From: Anaerolineae bacterium | Lineage (GTDB): Bacteria > Chloroflexota > Anaerolineae > Anaerolineales > E44-bin32 | Direction of reading: 5' to 3' | Length of the DNA: 64,000 nucleotides | Assembly: GCA_011174825.1 (NCBI GenBank) | Contig: DUEZ01000081.1 | Location: forward strand, 21,303 to 85,302 | Part shown: piece after piece, positions 43,949-52,166 of the stretch | How the letters are laid out: each line of letters starts with the position of its first letter | Position numbering within the stretch: position 1 is the first letter of the stretch | The notes under the pieces: model-generated | Told to the model about the DNA's origin: nothing | The model's database searches: none | What the model saw: only the letters and a program-made list of their open reading frames with translations | Position numbers and translations under genes: made by a program

Positions 43949-44809
43949 TCACAATCCTTGTGCCACCAATACAGGTCTTCTAGTCCAATTTAGGATTGGA
44001 GTCACCATCTCGCCCAAGAAAAAACGTTTGAGACTGTTACGTGGTTCAGCGCCGATGATACATAGATCGTAGTTGCCCCCTATCAATTCCTGCTGAATAT
44101 GAAATTCGGGTGATCCCTGGCGAAGTTGACATGTGGCTTCAATTCCCTCCACAACCAATCGCTCTGCAACCCGGCGAATACGTTGCCCAAGAGCACAATC
44201 ATTCGCCAATATTTCGGGCAGCCCCACTGCGAACCTACCCACATCTTGGTACATTGTTGGGGTTGAGGGTACGATTGTTAATACCGTTGCGACGGCTTCG
44301 CTTCTCTTTGACAGGTGTACCAACCAATCCACGGCCTTGCCGTCCCATTTATTGTGTAGAAGAATCAACAAGATTCGCTTTAGTGGCCATTTTGGCTCTC
44401 GGACAATTAAGAGAGATGAGGGCAACCAAGCTAAAAGCCTCCTGCTTACTGGGTTTAGCCATAAAGATTTTGGGAACGAATGTTTATCAACTCCAACGAT
44501 CAGCAGATCGTAAGGTTGCCCATTCTCCTTCTCAATAAAATCACGAATTGAGCAATTTTCTTTCGCTGGGTCAAAACTGTCTACATGAGCTCGCATCAAT
44601 TCTGTTAATGCCTGAGCATAATCGTGGATCTGTATTAATTGGCTTGGTGGGGCGTACAGCAGGAACCGAAAATCGGTTCTTGCTTCTTTTAGCCAGGTTT
44701 TCTCTGGTAACGCAACGATGTCTCTGTTGTCAGGCTCTACGAAATGAGGTGCAATCCTGAAAACATTATTTAGATCTTCGTGTGTCTTTAGATCGTTAGA
44801 TTCGGGCAT
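43949..44809 (-). CDS. Universal stress protein (UspA-like), tandem domain
   Basis: The 286-residue protein has a degenerate N-terminal half with the UspA-like segment YDLLIVGVDKHSFPKSLWL and SSLLIVREP. A better-kept C-terminal Usp domain (about residues 145-286) begins KRILLILLHNKWDGKAVDWLVHL and ends YDLCIIGAEPRNSLKRFFLGEMVTPILNWTRRPVLVA, the ATP-binding G-x2-G-x9-G-like region. I chose ATG 44809, which has GGGAGAG upstream; the longer frame to 44950 lacks a ribosome site. Usp proteins bind ATP and respond to stress. It pairs with the TSUP gene, as Usp proteins often pair with transporters. Confidence 0.8.
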   Translation of the reverse strand: MPESNDLKTHEDLNNVFRIAPHFVEPDNRDIVALPEKTWLKEARTDFRFLLYAPPSQLIQIHDYAQALTELMRAHVDSFDPAKENCSIRDFIEKENGQPYDLLIVGVDKHSFPKSLWLNPVSRRLLAWLPSSLLIVREPKWPLKRILLILLHNKWDGKAVDWLVHLSKRSEAVATVLTIVPSTPTMYQDVGRFAVGLPEILANDCALGQRIRRVAERLVVEGIEATCQLRQGSPEFHIQQELIGGNYDLCIIGAEPRNSLKRFFLGEMVTPILNWTRRPVLVAQGL

Positions 44810-45199
44810 GATGGTCTTAACTCTCCCAATATTGTTAGCATCAGGAAGGATAGGATCATCGAAAACCAGATCGGACGGTATGCACCGAGCGATATCTGGC
44901 TCGGCTGCACGACATTGATGATCAAAGGTCGTGTGACACAACCTTTGCATTTATTTGTGAGTGCTGGAAGACGCCGCTTAGCTTAGTATGATTGACTGAA
45001 GTAACAAAGTTGGTAACAAAGCGGTAACGAATGGGTGATAGATTATCGAATGGACTTGGTGAATGATCGCTACATTTTCATGCATGAAGCGGAAAATGTG
45101 GACGAAGATCACGTAGGATAACGACTTTTCTGATATGAAACGCAAGGTACAATGAAACAAGGTATGGACGTCCAATCGGATGCATGGATGGAGGGCAGG
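44810..45199. other. Divergent intergenic region (Usp / aldehyde:ferredoxin oxidoreductase)
   Basis: Promoters for both divergent units should lie here. A TACAAT (45148-45153) before the oxidoreductase could be a -10 box, but no convincing -35 is at the right spacing. No gene is seen. Confidence 0.4.
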
Positions 45200-47356
45200 A
45201 TGACGACAGTAAAATCTATCGAGGAATTGAAGACCGCGCACAAACTGTTGACAGAATTTAGCTACACACTTCAACCGGTGGAGCGCGGCTATGCGAATCG
45301 CACGCTCTATGTCAATCTCTCGGAGAACGAGATCCGGGAGAAAGCGGTCACTTCTCAGATGAAGGAGATCTTCACCGGTGGTCGGGGATTTGCACTGTGG
45401 CTACTCTGGAACGCAGTCGATGGAGACACACGCTGGGACGACCCTCAAAACGAACTCGTCATCGCTGGCGGCCCCATCGGTGGTATCACCGCGTACCCCG
45501 GCTCTGGTAAATCGACAGTGGTCACGATCTCACCGCTTACGCACTCGGTGTTCGATAGCAACGCTGGAGGCTACTTCGGGCCCTACCTCAAATTCGCCGG
45601 TTGGGACGCGATCGAGATCCAAGGGAAAGCGGAGAGAGATGTGATCGTGGTGATCGATGGTGACCAAGGTAGTGTGACGATCGAAGAAGCACCCTTGGAA
45701 GAACTGAATACGCATCTGTTGAGCGAACAGTTGACGGAGATGTACGCCACAGACGGACGCAGCAAGCGGAGTATCTCTGTGGTCTCTGCTGGGCAGGGGG
45801 CTGACCATGTGTTGTTCTCGTGTCTGAATTTTAGTTGGTACGATCCCCGCCGTGAAGCGGTGCGGGTCAAACAGGCAGGCCGTGGGGGCACAGGGCGCGT
45901 CTTCCGTGAGAAACGCCTCAAAGCGATCGTGGTCCGCTACAGCAACCTGAAAGGAGAAAGCAATAACCCGGCGGATATGGCTTTGATTCGCAAGGCAGGG
46001 AAACGCATTAACAAGGAAATCTCGGACTTTGACGACTCCCAAAACCAGATGCGCAAGATCGGCACACCATACCTGGTTGAGATCATGGACCACTTCGATC
46101 TCCTCCCGGTCCATAATTTTCGCTATGGTGCCCATCCCGAATCACCCAAGATCGATTCGAGCGTCTGGAAAAACAAATTTACCCAGGGGATGTTTGATGG
46201 CTGTTGGGCGGGATGCACGATGTCCTGTTCGCATGCGGTGGAACATTTTCATCTGCGGACAGGACCGTACGCAAATCAAGCCGTGATGGTCGATGGTCCT
46301 GAATATGAGACCGTTGCTGGTTTGGGATCCAACATTGGGATTTTCGATCCATTGGCGATCATCGAATTGAACTTTTATTGTGACACCTATGGAATCGATA
46401 CCATCAGCCTTGCCAACTCGATCGCTTTCACGATGGAGTGTTACCAAGAGGGGATCTTGACCAAAGAGCACACGGGTGGTTTGGAATTGACCTGGGGCAA
46501 CGCCGATGCAGCGTTGGAGTTGCTTCATCAGATGGCTCGGGGAGAGGGATTTGGGGCGATCGTCGGCCAAGGTGTTCGCCGCATGAAGAAGTATTTCGCT
46601 GAGGAGTATGGGGCAGATCCCGACTTTCTCCACGACATTGGCATGGAGAGCAAGGGGTTGGAATTCTCTGAATACGTCACCAAGGAGTCATTGGCTCAGC
46701 AGGGCGGGTACGCGATGACGCTGAAGGGTGCGCAGCATGACGAGGCATGGTTGATCTTCATGGATCAAGTGAACAACCAGCTTCCCACCTTTGAGGACAA
46801 AGCAGAAGCGCTGCATTACTTCCCCATGTGGCGCACCTGGTTCAGTCTCCATGGTCTGTGCAAACTGCCTTGGAACGACATCATCCCTGAGGGTAATGAT
46901 CAGACGGATGAACCGGCGAAAGTCCCTGAGCATGTCGAGAACTACACTTGGCTCTATGAAGGGCTCACCGGCCAACCCGTTACAGTGGACGACCTGGTCC
47001 TGCAATCCGAGCGGGTCTACAACTTTCAAAGGGTATTTAATCTGAAGATGGGTTTCGGTACCCGTGAGCATGACTACCCACCTTATCGTGCCGCGGGACC
47101 GGTCACTATAGAGGAGTACGAGTCACGTGCTGAGCGATATGATGATCAATTGAGGGAGTTGGGGATCGACCTGGAGAACTTGTCGACACAGGAGAAGATG
47201 GCCCATCTTCGCAAGCACCGTGGGGCACGTTATGAACAGTTGGTTGACGCGGTTTATGCTCGACGCGGTTGGGACGAGAACGGGATTCCTACAATGGAGA
47301 TGGTGAAAAAGCTGGGGATTGATTTTCCGGATGTGGTGAAATTAATCGAGGGGTGA
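45200..47356 (+). CDS. Aldehyde:ferredoxin oxidoreductase-family tungsten/molybdenum enzyme
   Basis: The 718-residue enzyme belongs to the AOR family. Seen: N-terminal domain with GGRGFALWLLW and GPIGGITAYPGSGKSTVVTISPLT, the cluster ligands GCWAGCTMSCSH (C-x3-C-x3-C, around residue 335) with the fourth cysteine in LHGLCKLPW, and GPEYETVAGLGSNIG. The family oxidises aldehydes (or reduces acids) with ferredoxin through a bis-pterin tungsten site and one [4Fe-4S]. It is longer than classic AOR (about 605 residues), so a different substrate class is possible. ATG 45200 follows GGAGGGCAGG. It stands alone but near the ferredoxin-linked hdr-met operon. Confidence 0.9.
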   Translation: MTTVKSIEELKTAHKLLTEFSYTLQPVERGYANRTLYVNLSENEIREKAVTSQMKEIFTGGRGFALWLLWNAVDGDTRWDDPQNELVIAGGPIGGITAYPGSGKSTVVTISPLTHSVFDSNAGGYFGPYLKFAGWDAIEIQGKAERDVIVVIDGDQGSVTIEEAPLEELNTHLLSEQLTEMYATDGRSKRSISVVSAGQGADHVLFSCLNFSWYDPRREAVRVKQAGRGGTGRVFREKRLKAIVVRYSNLKGESNNPADMALIRKAGKRINKEISDFDDSQNQMRKIGTPYLVEIMDHFDLLPVHNFRYGAHPESPKIDSSVWKNKFTQGMFDGCWAGCTMSCSHAVEHFHLRTGPYANQAVMVDGPEYETVAGLGSNIGIFDPLAIIELNFYCDTYGIDTISLANSIAFTMECYQEGILTKEHTGGLELTWGNADAALELLHQMARGEGFGAIVGQGVRRMKKYFAEEYGADPDFLHDIGMESKGLEFSEYVTKESLAQQGGYAMTLKGAQHDEAWLIFMDQVNNQLPTFEDKAEALHYFPMWRTWFSLHGLCKLPWNDIIPEGNDQTDEPAKVPEHVENYTWLYEGLTGQPVTVDDLVLQSERVYNFQRVFNLKMGFGTREHDYPPYRAAGPVTIEEYESRAERYDDQLRELGIDLENLSTQEKMAHLRKHRGARYEQLVDAVYARRGWDENGIPTMEMVKKLGIDFPDVVKLIEG

Positions 47357-47434
47357 GCAGAGAGCGATCTGTTATCGCATATGGGCGACCAAAAAGATCG
47401 TCCTTGCTGTTTAACATAGATCATGACGAGATAC

Positions 47435-47489
47435 GTAGGGGCGCACGGGTAGGGAAGATCACCCTGCATCTGCGACCGTGCGTCCCTAC
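47435..47489 (-). repeat. 55-bp inverted-repeat element (second copy)
   Basis: Same element as 25124-25178 but in the opposite orientation, with ends GTAGGGGCGCACG and CGTGCGTCCCTAC (one mismatch). Confidence 0.75.
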
Positions 47490-47517
47490 TTGATTAACAT
47501 CGATCATTACAAGAGGT

Positions 47518-47545
47518 GTAGGGGCGCAATTAATTGCGCCCCTAC
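47518..47545. repeat. 28-nt perfect palindrome, deletion form of the 55-bp element
   Basis: GTAGGGGCGCAATT is directly followed by its exact complement AATTGCGCCCCTAC, then ATTTT. Located 33 nt beyond the cooC stop, it may also end that transcript. Confidence 0.7.
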
Positions 47546-47578
47546 ATTTTATTTAAAACGTGAAATGAGCCAATCACC

Positions 47579-48343
47579 TCAGCCGAGCGCATCCACGATG
47601 GATCGAGCGGATTCTGCCAATTCTGGTGACAAATGGAAGACGGCTACGCCCTCTCGATCGGCTTGGCGTACGCGGGGATCATCGTCCAGATGGCCAATGA
47701 CAGGTAGATCTGGTGAATTGGACTCGATGAATTTCGCGTCTTCCTCATCCCGCACCTTGCTCCCGACGATGTATAAACGCGCAAGTTTAAGATCCTTGGC
47801 CAGGGACTTGATCTGACCTGCAGTAGCGATGCTGCGAGCTGTCGGTTCAACCACAATCAGCATCGCATCGACCGCATCGGCTGTAGCTCGTCCCAGGTGC
47901 TCGACCCCGGCGTACATATCCATCAGCACCACCTCATCCCTGCGCAGCAGGATGTGGGTCGTCAGCGCACGTAGAATCGCGCTTTCTGGGCAGATGCAGC
48001 CCGCTCCGCCCAGTTCGACGGCACCAAGTTCGAGCAATCGAATGCCATTGTGTAGGACCGAAAATCGATCTGGAAGGTCGTCGACTCGAGGGTTGAGCTT
48101 GAAGAAGCCTCCCACCGTGCCCGGTTGAGCACCTGTTCGCTCGTAGATCAATTCATCCATCTGGGAGATCGGCACAAGCTTCACCAACAATTCCTCTGGG
48201 AAGCCTAGGGCGGCACCCAAGCATGGTGATGGATCAGCATCGATGGCTAGCACTCCGTAGTCTCGGTCCGCATAGGTATAGGCGAGCAGGCTGGTAAGTG
48301 TCGTCTTACCGACCCCACCCTTCCCCGTGATCGCTATTTTCAT
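47579..48343 (-). CDS. cooC: CooC/AcsF-type nickel-insertion ATPase
   Basis: The 254-residue MinD-fold ATPase has a deviant Walker A with signature lysine (TGKGGVGKTTL, residues 6-16), switch I AIDADPS and the CooC-specific C-x-C motif in GAGCICPESA (about residues 113-122), which binds Ni or Zn at the dimer interface. CooC/AcsF delivers nickel to CO dehydrogenase or acetyl-CoA synthase. It follows the hdr-met operon by 180 nt of repeat DNA on the same strand. CODH/ACS genes may lie elsewhere in the genome. Confidence 0.92.
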   Translation of the reverse strand: MKIAITGKGGVGKTTLTSLLAYTYADRDYGVLAIDADPSPCLGAALGFPEELLVKLVPISQMDELIYERTGAQPGTVGGFFKLNPRVDDLPDRFSVLHNGIRLLELGAVELGGAGCICPESAILRALTTHILLRRDEVVLMDMYAGVEHLGRATADAVDAMLIVVEPTARSIATAGQIKSLAKDLKLARLYIVGSKVRDEEDAKFIESNSPDLPVIGHLDDDPRVRQADREGVAVFHLSPELAESARSIVDALG

Positions 48344-48410
48344 GCTCAGTCCTTATCTCATAACTCTTTGGTGTTGAGGGCGAGATGATACACCTTGAAG
48401 ATTTGCGTTT

Positions 48411-48517
48411 CACCCTCTCCCTTTTAGGGAGAGGGCGGGGGTGAAGGTGTACGCACCGGTCAACCTCCCCTCACCCTAATCCTCTCCCCACAGGGGAGAG
48501 GGGATTATTTCACCTTT
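48411..48517. repeat. Palindromic G/C-rich repeats between HdrCB and cooC
   Basis: CACCCTCTCCCTTTTAGGGAGAGGGCGGGGGTG (48411-48443) and CCTCTCCCCACAGGGGAGAGG (48481-48501) are two imperfect hairpins of a dispersed type. They could act as a transcription stop or processing site between the operon and cooC. Confidence 0.65.
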
Positions 48518-48524
48518 TCCGATG

Positions 48525-49916
48525 TTACAGCAATCCACGTTCCTTCAAGAGCGGTCGTGGATCGATCATGTTGTATTTGAGAGCCGCGTCGTCTGGCATT
48601 CCAAAGGCAAGGGCCATGAGTTGGGTGAAATACAGTACGGGGATGTGTTGGATATCCATCTGTGTTTGTCGGCCATCCAGGTTGATGTGGCACATCGGGC
48701 AAGCCACGACGACGGCATCCGCCCCTCGGGCTTGGGCGTTTTCAAGGATGTTTCCGCTCATCTCAAACACAAGTTCCGTTTTGGTGAGGGAAAGGGAGGC
48801 TCCACAACATGCGACCTTGCGGTCCCAATCAATTACGGTAGCACCCAAGGTCTTCATTAGCCGATCCATGGTCATCGGATACTCGGGTTCCACTGAACCG
48901 GTGACCTCGGGAGGGCGGGTGAGTAGACAACCGTAATAGCAGACGACCTTGAGACCTTTGAGTGGCTTTTGTACCTTATCCGAGATCGACTCCAAACCTA
49001 CCCGATCGACGACAAAGTCCAGCAAGGACGAGATAGCAACACTGTCCTGGTATTCGAAACCGAGCTCTTGGTCGAGATCCTGCTTCAGTTCAGGATCGAG
49101 GCGCAGTTCGCGAGCCGCAGCTCGGAAGCGATTGAAGCACATGGCACATGGCAGGGTCACCTCTTTTAGGCCCTCCTGCTCGTAAAGGACCATACTCTCA
49201 AGGGGCATCTGGATCGATTGGCGGTGATCCACTCGATGGGCAGGGGATGAGCCACAACAAATCCAGCCCTGGGGGGCAACAGGTTGCAGATCGAGTGTCT
49301 TGAGAACAGCTCGGGCAGAATGATCAAATTCCTTGGCAAGCCCGTGGAGTGAACAACCTGGATAGTACCCGATCTCATTTGACGAGCGTGAGACGGGTTC
49401 GTGTGTTGGCTTATGTCTACGTCGGCGTACCCATTCCGGCAGGAGATTGATCTTACGGTGCTTGAACATTTCCAAACCGAGATCGAGATCCTTGAAAGGT
49501 TGTCTGGTGCGTAAGCCCATCTCGGCGATCAAACCGAGTTCGTAGGACCGACCCAAGATATTGACATCGCGCAGAAAAACCTTGTTAAAGAGGGCGATTT
49601 CAGGCACCTTTGGCTCGATCCCTTCGGCCATGGCCTCACTGACGATGAAATCCATCACCCGAGCGATATCGATCCCTTGGGGACAGCGTGTGGTGCAGGT
49701 CTGGCAGGAGGCGCAAAGCCACGGTGTACGGCTCTGGAAAATGAGCTCTTCCATGCCCAGTTGGGCGGCTCGCATCACTTGGTTCGGAGCGAGGTCGAAG
49801 TGCTCCGTCAGAGGGCATCCGGAGGTGCACTTGACGCATTGGTAGCAGAGGTAAACATTTTCCCCGGTTTCTCTACGAATACGGTCGGCCAAATCGGTGC
49901 TGATCTTTGTTTCCAT
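48525..49916 (-). CDS. Heterodisulfide reductase-like HdrC-HdrB fusion
   Basis: The 463-residue protein fuses two subunits that are normally separate. Residues 1-~185 are HdrC with two ferredoxin clusters (CYQCVKCTSGCP, C24/C27/C30/C34, and CASCQTCTTRCP). Residues ~190-463 are HdrB with two CCG domains: YYPGCSL...CCGSSPAH...CAMC and CYYGCLL...CCGASLS...CPMC. Both full cysteine sets needed for the non-cubane [4Fe-4S] clusters are present. In methanogens HdrB reduces CoM-S-S-CoB. Here no such disulfide is expected, and the position after metF suggests that electrons are relayed to or from MetFV. ATG 49916 begins the conserved part; it is 10 nt after metF. Confidence 0.92.
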   Translation of the reverse strand: METKISTDLADRIRRETGENVYLCYQCVKCTSGCPLTEHFDLAPNQVMRAAQLGMEELIFQSRTPWLCASCQTCTTRCPQGIDIARVMDFIVSEAMAEGIEPKVPEIALFNKVFLRDVNILGRSYELGLIAEMGLRTRQPFKDLDLGLEMFKHRKINLLPEWVRRRRHKPTHEPVSRSSNEIGYYPGCSLHGLAKEFDHSARAVLKTLDLQPVAPQGWICCGSSPAHRVDHRQSIQMPLESMVLYEQEGLKEVTLPCAMCFNRFRAAARELRLDPELKQDLDQELGFEYQDSVAISSLLDFVVDRVGLESISDKVQKPLKGLKVVCYYGCLLTRPPEVTGSVEPEYPMTMDRLMKTLGATVIDWDRKVACCGASLSLTKTELVFEMSGNILENAQARGADAVVVACPMCHINLDGRQTQMDIQHIPVLYFTQLMALAFGMPDDAALKYNMIDPRPLLKERGLL

Positions 49917-49926
49917 AGGGGCCTCG

Positions 49927-50937
49927 CTAAGCCGTATCGGATTTCGGAAGGGGAGCGGGTTCGGGTCGAGGGAGCAGTTCTGCGCCCTCAACGATCGGTT
50001 TCACCGCTTCCTCCCATTCGATGGCCATAATATGGACACCGGCTACTCCTTCGATCTGCTTCAACTCCTTAATCAGATCGATGGCGATCTGGATCCCCTC
50101 CCGTCGCCAGGCATCTCGGCGAGCCTTCTTGTCATCTTTGTCGATGCCCACCGTAGCTTCTGTCATGCGATCCACCCAGATATTGGGGACGTCCAATCCC
50201 GGAACCTGATCTCGCATATACCTCGCCATACCAGGAGATTTAAGGGGCCCAATCCCAGCCAGGATGTAAGTCTGTTTGTGCAAACCAAGTTCGCGGACCT
50301 TTTCCATATACTCCGCAAAACGCTCGGTGTTGAAAATCAGTTGTGTTTGTATGAAATCTGCGCCCGCTTTAACTTTCTTTGCCAATCGGTATGGACGCCA
50401 TTCAAAGGGATCGCCGAATGGATTTGCGGCTGCGCCGACAAAGAAGCGTGGCTCGATGCCTTCCATCTCATCACCACACTGGAATTGCTTTTCATCGCGC
50501 ATCTTGACCACCATCTGGGTTAATTGCAGGGAATCCAGGTCATGAACGTTCTTGGCGGTGGGGTGGTTTCCAAAAGACTGATGGTCACCGGTGAGGCAGA
50601 GCACATTGCGCATCCCGCAGGCATAAGCCCCCATGAGGTCGGATTGAATCGCGAGGCGATTTCGATCGCGGCAGGTCATCTGGATGACGGGTTCTAAGCC
50701 TTCTTGTACCACGATCGTACCGGCCCCAATGCTCGACATGCGAACGATGGCGGTCTGATTATCTGTGATATTGGCTGCGTCGACGAAACCTTTTAGGAGG
50801 TGCGCTTTCTCACGGATCACATCGCCATCGGCACCTTGAGGCGGGCCGAGTTCACCGGTCACAGCAAAGTGACCGGCGCGGAGAATGCGCTCAAGCCTCG
50901 ATCCAGATTTATACCCATTGGTCATATTTTCGGTCAT
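49927..50937 (-). CDS. metF: Methylene-tetrahydrofolate reductase catalytic subunit MetF
   Basis: The 336-residue TIM-barrel flavoprotein reduces methylene-THF to methyl-THF in the methyl branch of the Wood-Ljungdahl pathway. Seen: VTGELGPPQGAD near the start (the catalytic Glu region), DNQTAIVRMSS, GYDxxx-like MGAYACGMRNVLCLTGDH (FAD-binding) and GADFIQTQLIFNTERF. It lies between metV and the HdrCB fusion with 10-19 nt gaps, matching the MetFV-Hdr-Mvh arrangement known from acetogens such as Moorella. A short basic/proline-rich tail (LPRPEPAPLPKS) ends the protein. Confidence 0.93.
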   Translation of the reverse strand: MTENMTNGYKSGSRLERILRAGHFAVTGELGPPQGADGDVIREKAHLLKGFVDAANITDNQTAIVRMSSIGAGTIVVQEGLEPVIQMTCRDRNRLAIQSDLMGAYACGMRNVLCLTGDHQSFGNHPTAKNVHDLDSLQLTQMVVKMRDEKQFQCGDEMEGIEPRFFVGAAANPFGDPFEWRPYRLAKKVKAGADFIQTQLIFNTERFAEYMEKVRELGLHKQTYILAGIGPLKSPGMARYMRDQVPGLDVPNIWVDRMTEATVGIDKDDKKARRDAWRREGIQIAIDLIKELKQIEGVAGVHIMAIEWEEAVKPIVEGAELLPRPEPAPLPKSDTA

Positions 50938-50956
50938 GACTTCGTTCCTCTCCGGT

Positions 50957-51643
50957 TTACTCAGTTTCTTCCGCCACTAAGCGCAAGTCTTCGCGAGTGA
51001 TCTTTCGTGGACCTCCATCACGGCTGGTAGACCAGTCTTTGGGCGGCTGAATCTCCATCAAGAGGTGCAAACGATCTTGCGCAGCCAATTTCTCGTAGAT
51101 GAGCTGCCAAGCGCACGGCGTTTCAGGGTTGATCTCGCATAGACCTTCTTGGGAACCACCACAAGGTCCGTTAAGGAGTTGCTTGGCGCAGCGTGCGATC
51201 GGGCAGATGCCTCCGGTCAAACCGAGGATGCACTCACCACAGGCAGCACAGCGCTCTTCCCAAACACCTTGCTCGGTCGGGAGGCCTAAGAAACTCGTGT
51301 TCAATCCTGGAACGACGACGGCATCAGGATATCGTTCTGCCAAAGCCTGTACACCAATACCACATCCAAGCGAGATGACTGCATCTACTTCCCCAATCTG
51401 ATCCTTAAGGGGATCGATATACTCCCACTCACACTGACGTTGAACAGTTGTATGCGTCACATCTTTTGGCTTACCATCGAGTTTCGTTTTCATTCGAAGG
51501 CTGGTGGCCAAGATACCGGCCTCCTTCTCGCCACCTGCGAAGCAGACCGTTACACAGGTACCACAACCGACGACGAGGACATTATTGGCCTCATCGATCA
51601 GATCTCTGATCTCCTCCAAGGGTTTCTGTTCAGCGACAATCAT
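50957..51643 (-). CDS. metV: MetV, zinc/[4Fe-4S] partner of methylene-THF reductase
   Basis: The 228-residue protein matches the MetV (methylene-THF reductase C-terminal) family that replaces part of MetF in acetogens. Cysteine blocks are visible: VVGCGTCVTVCFAGGEKEA near residues 25-43, the QRQCEWE segment, SLGCGIGVQ, ERCAACGECILGLTGGICPIARC and NGPCGGSQEGLCEI...PCAW. These would hold the zinc site and the iron-sulfur clusters that feed electrons to MetF. GGGAGAG precedes ATG 51643. It is followed by metF at 19 nt and preceded by mvhD with a 67-nt gap. Confidence 0.9.
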   Translation of the reverse strand: MIVAEQKPLEEIRDLIDEANNVLVVGCGTCVTVCFAGGEKEAGILATSLRMKTKLDGKPKDVTHTTVQRQCEWEYIDPLKDQIGEVDAVISLGCGIGVQALAERYPDAVVVPGLNTSFLGLPTEQGVWEERCAACGECILGLTGGICPIARCAKQLLNGPCGGSQEGLCEINPETPCAWQLIYEKLAAQDRLHLLMEIQPPKDWSTSRDGGPRKITREDLRLVAEETE

Positions 51644-51710
51644 CTTATTCTCTCCCGGAGCGCTGCGTTCGCCTGAACGGCGGCCTTACCGGCGCCAGCC
51701 TCCCTAGTTC

Positions 51711-52166
51711 TCAACCAACTGTATTAACTATCTTTTGATCCACCTGATTGTGATCTTCAACTCGCAGTGGATTTGGGCCCAGATCGATAACTTGCTGAGT
51801 CATTGATGTCGCAGCATCTGCGAATTGCCGGGCCATAGCTGAAGAAAGATTAAACATCTCGATCCGTTCGGGTTCAAGACCAATCTGAAGCATGATTTGC
51901 TTAATATGTTCTACACGGCGGCGGGCGTTCAGGTTGCCTTCTTGAAAGTGACAATCTCCTTCAAGGCAACCTGCAACCATGACACCATCGGCGCCGTGTT
52001 CAAATGCATGTAAGACCTCGAGCATGTCCAATCGGCCGGTGCATGGGATCTGCACAATTCGGGTCTCGGCCGGGTAGCTTAGCCTAAGCACTCCTGCAAG
52101 GTCTGCGGCTGCGTAAGAGCAATATCGACAGCAGTAGGCGATGATCTTAAAGGGTGTTTCACTCAT
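51711..52166 (-). CDS. MvhD-like electron-transfer subunit (cysteine form)
   Basis: The 151-residue FlpD/MvhD protein binds a [2Fe-2S] cluster and carries electrons to HdrA. Ligand-bearing blocks: AYCCRYCSYAAADLAG at residues about 11-26, IVQIPCTGRLD, and VMVAGCLEGDCHFQEGN. The last motif has Cys where the paralogue at 58726 has UGA. There is no comparable hairpin downstream of that Cys codon. Its ATG overlaps the HdrA(1) stop (52163-52166). It is presumed to pair with HdrA(1) and to link it to MetV/MetF. Confidence 0.93.
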   Translation of the reverse strand: MSETPFKIIAYCCRYCSYAAADLAGVLRLSYPAETRIVQIPCTGRLDMLEVLHAFEHGADGVMVAGCLEGDCHFQEGNLNARRRVEHIKQIMLQIGLEPERIEMFNLSSAMARQFADAATSMTQQVIDLGPNPLRVEDHNQVDQKIVNTVG

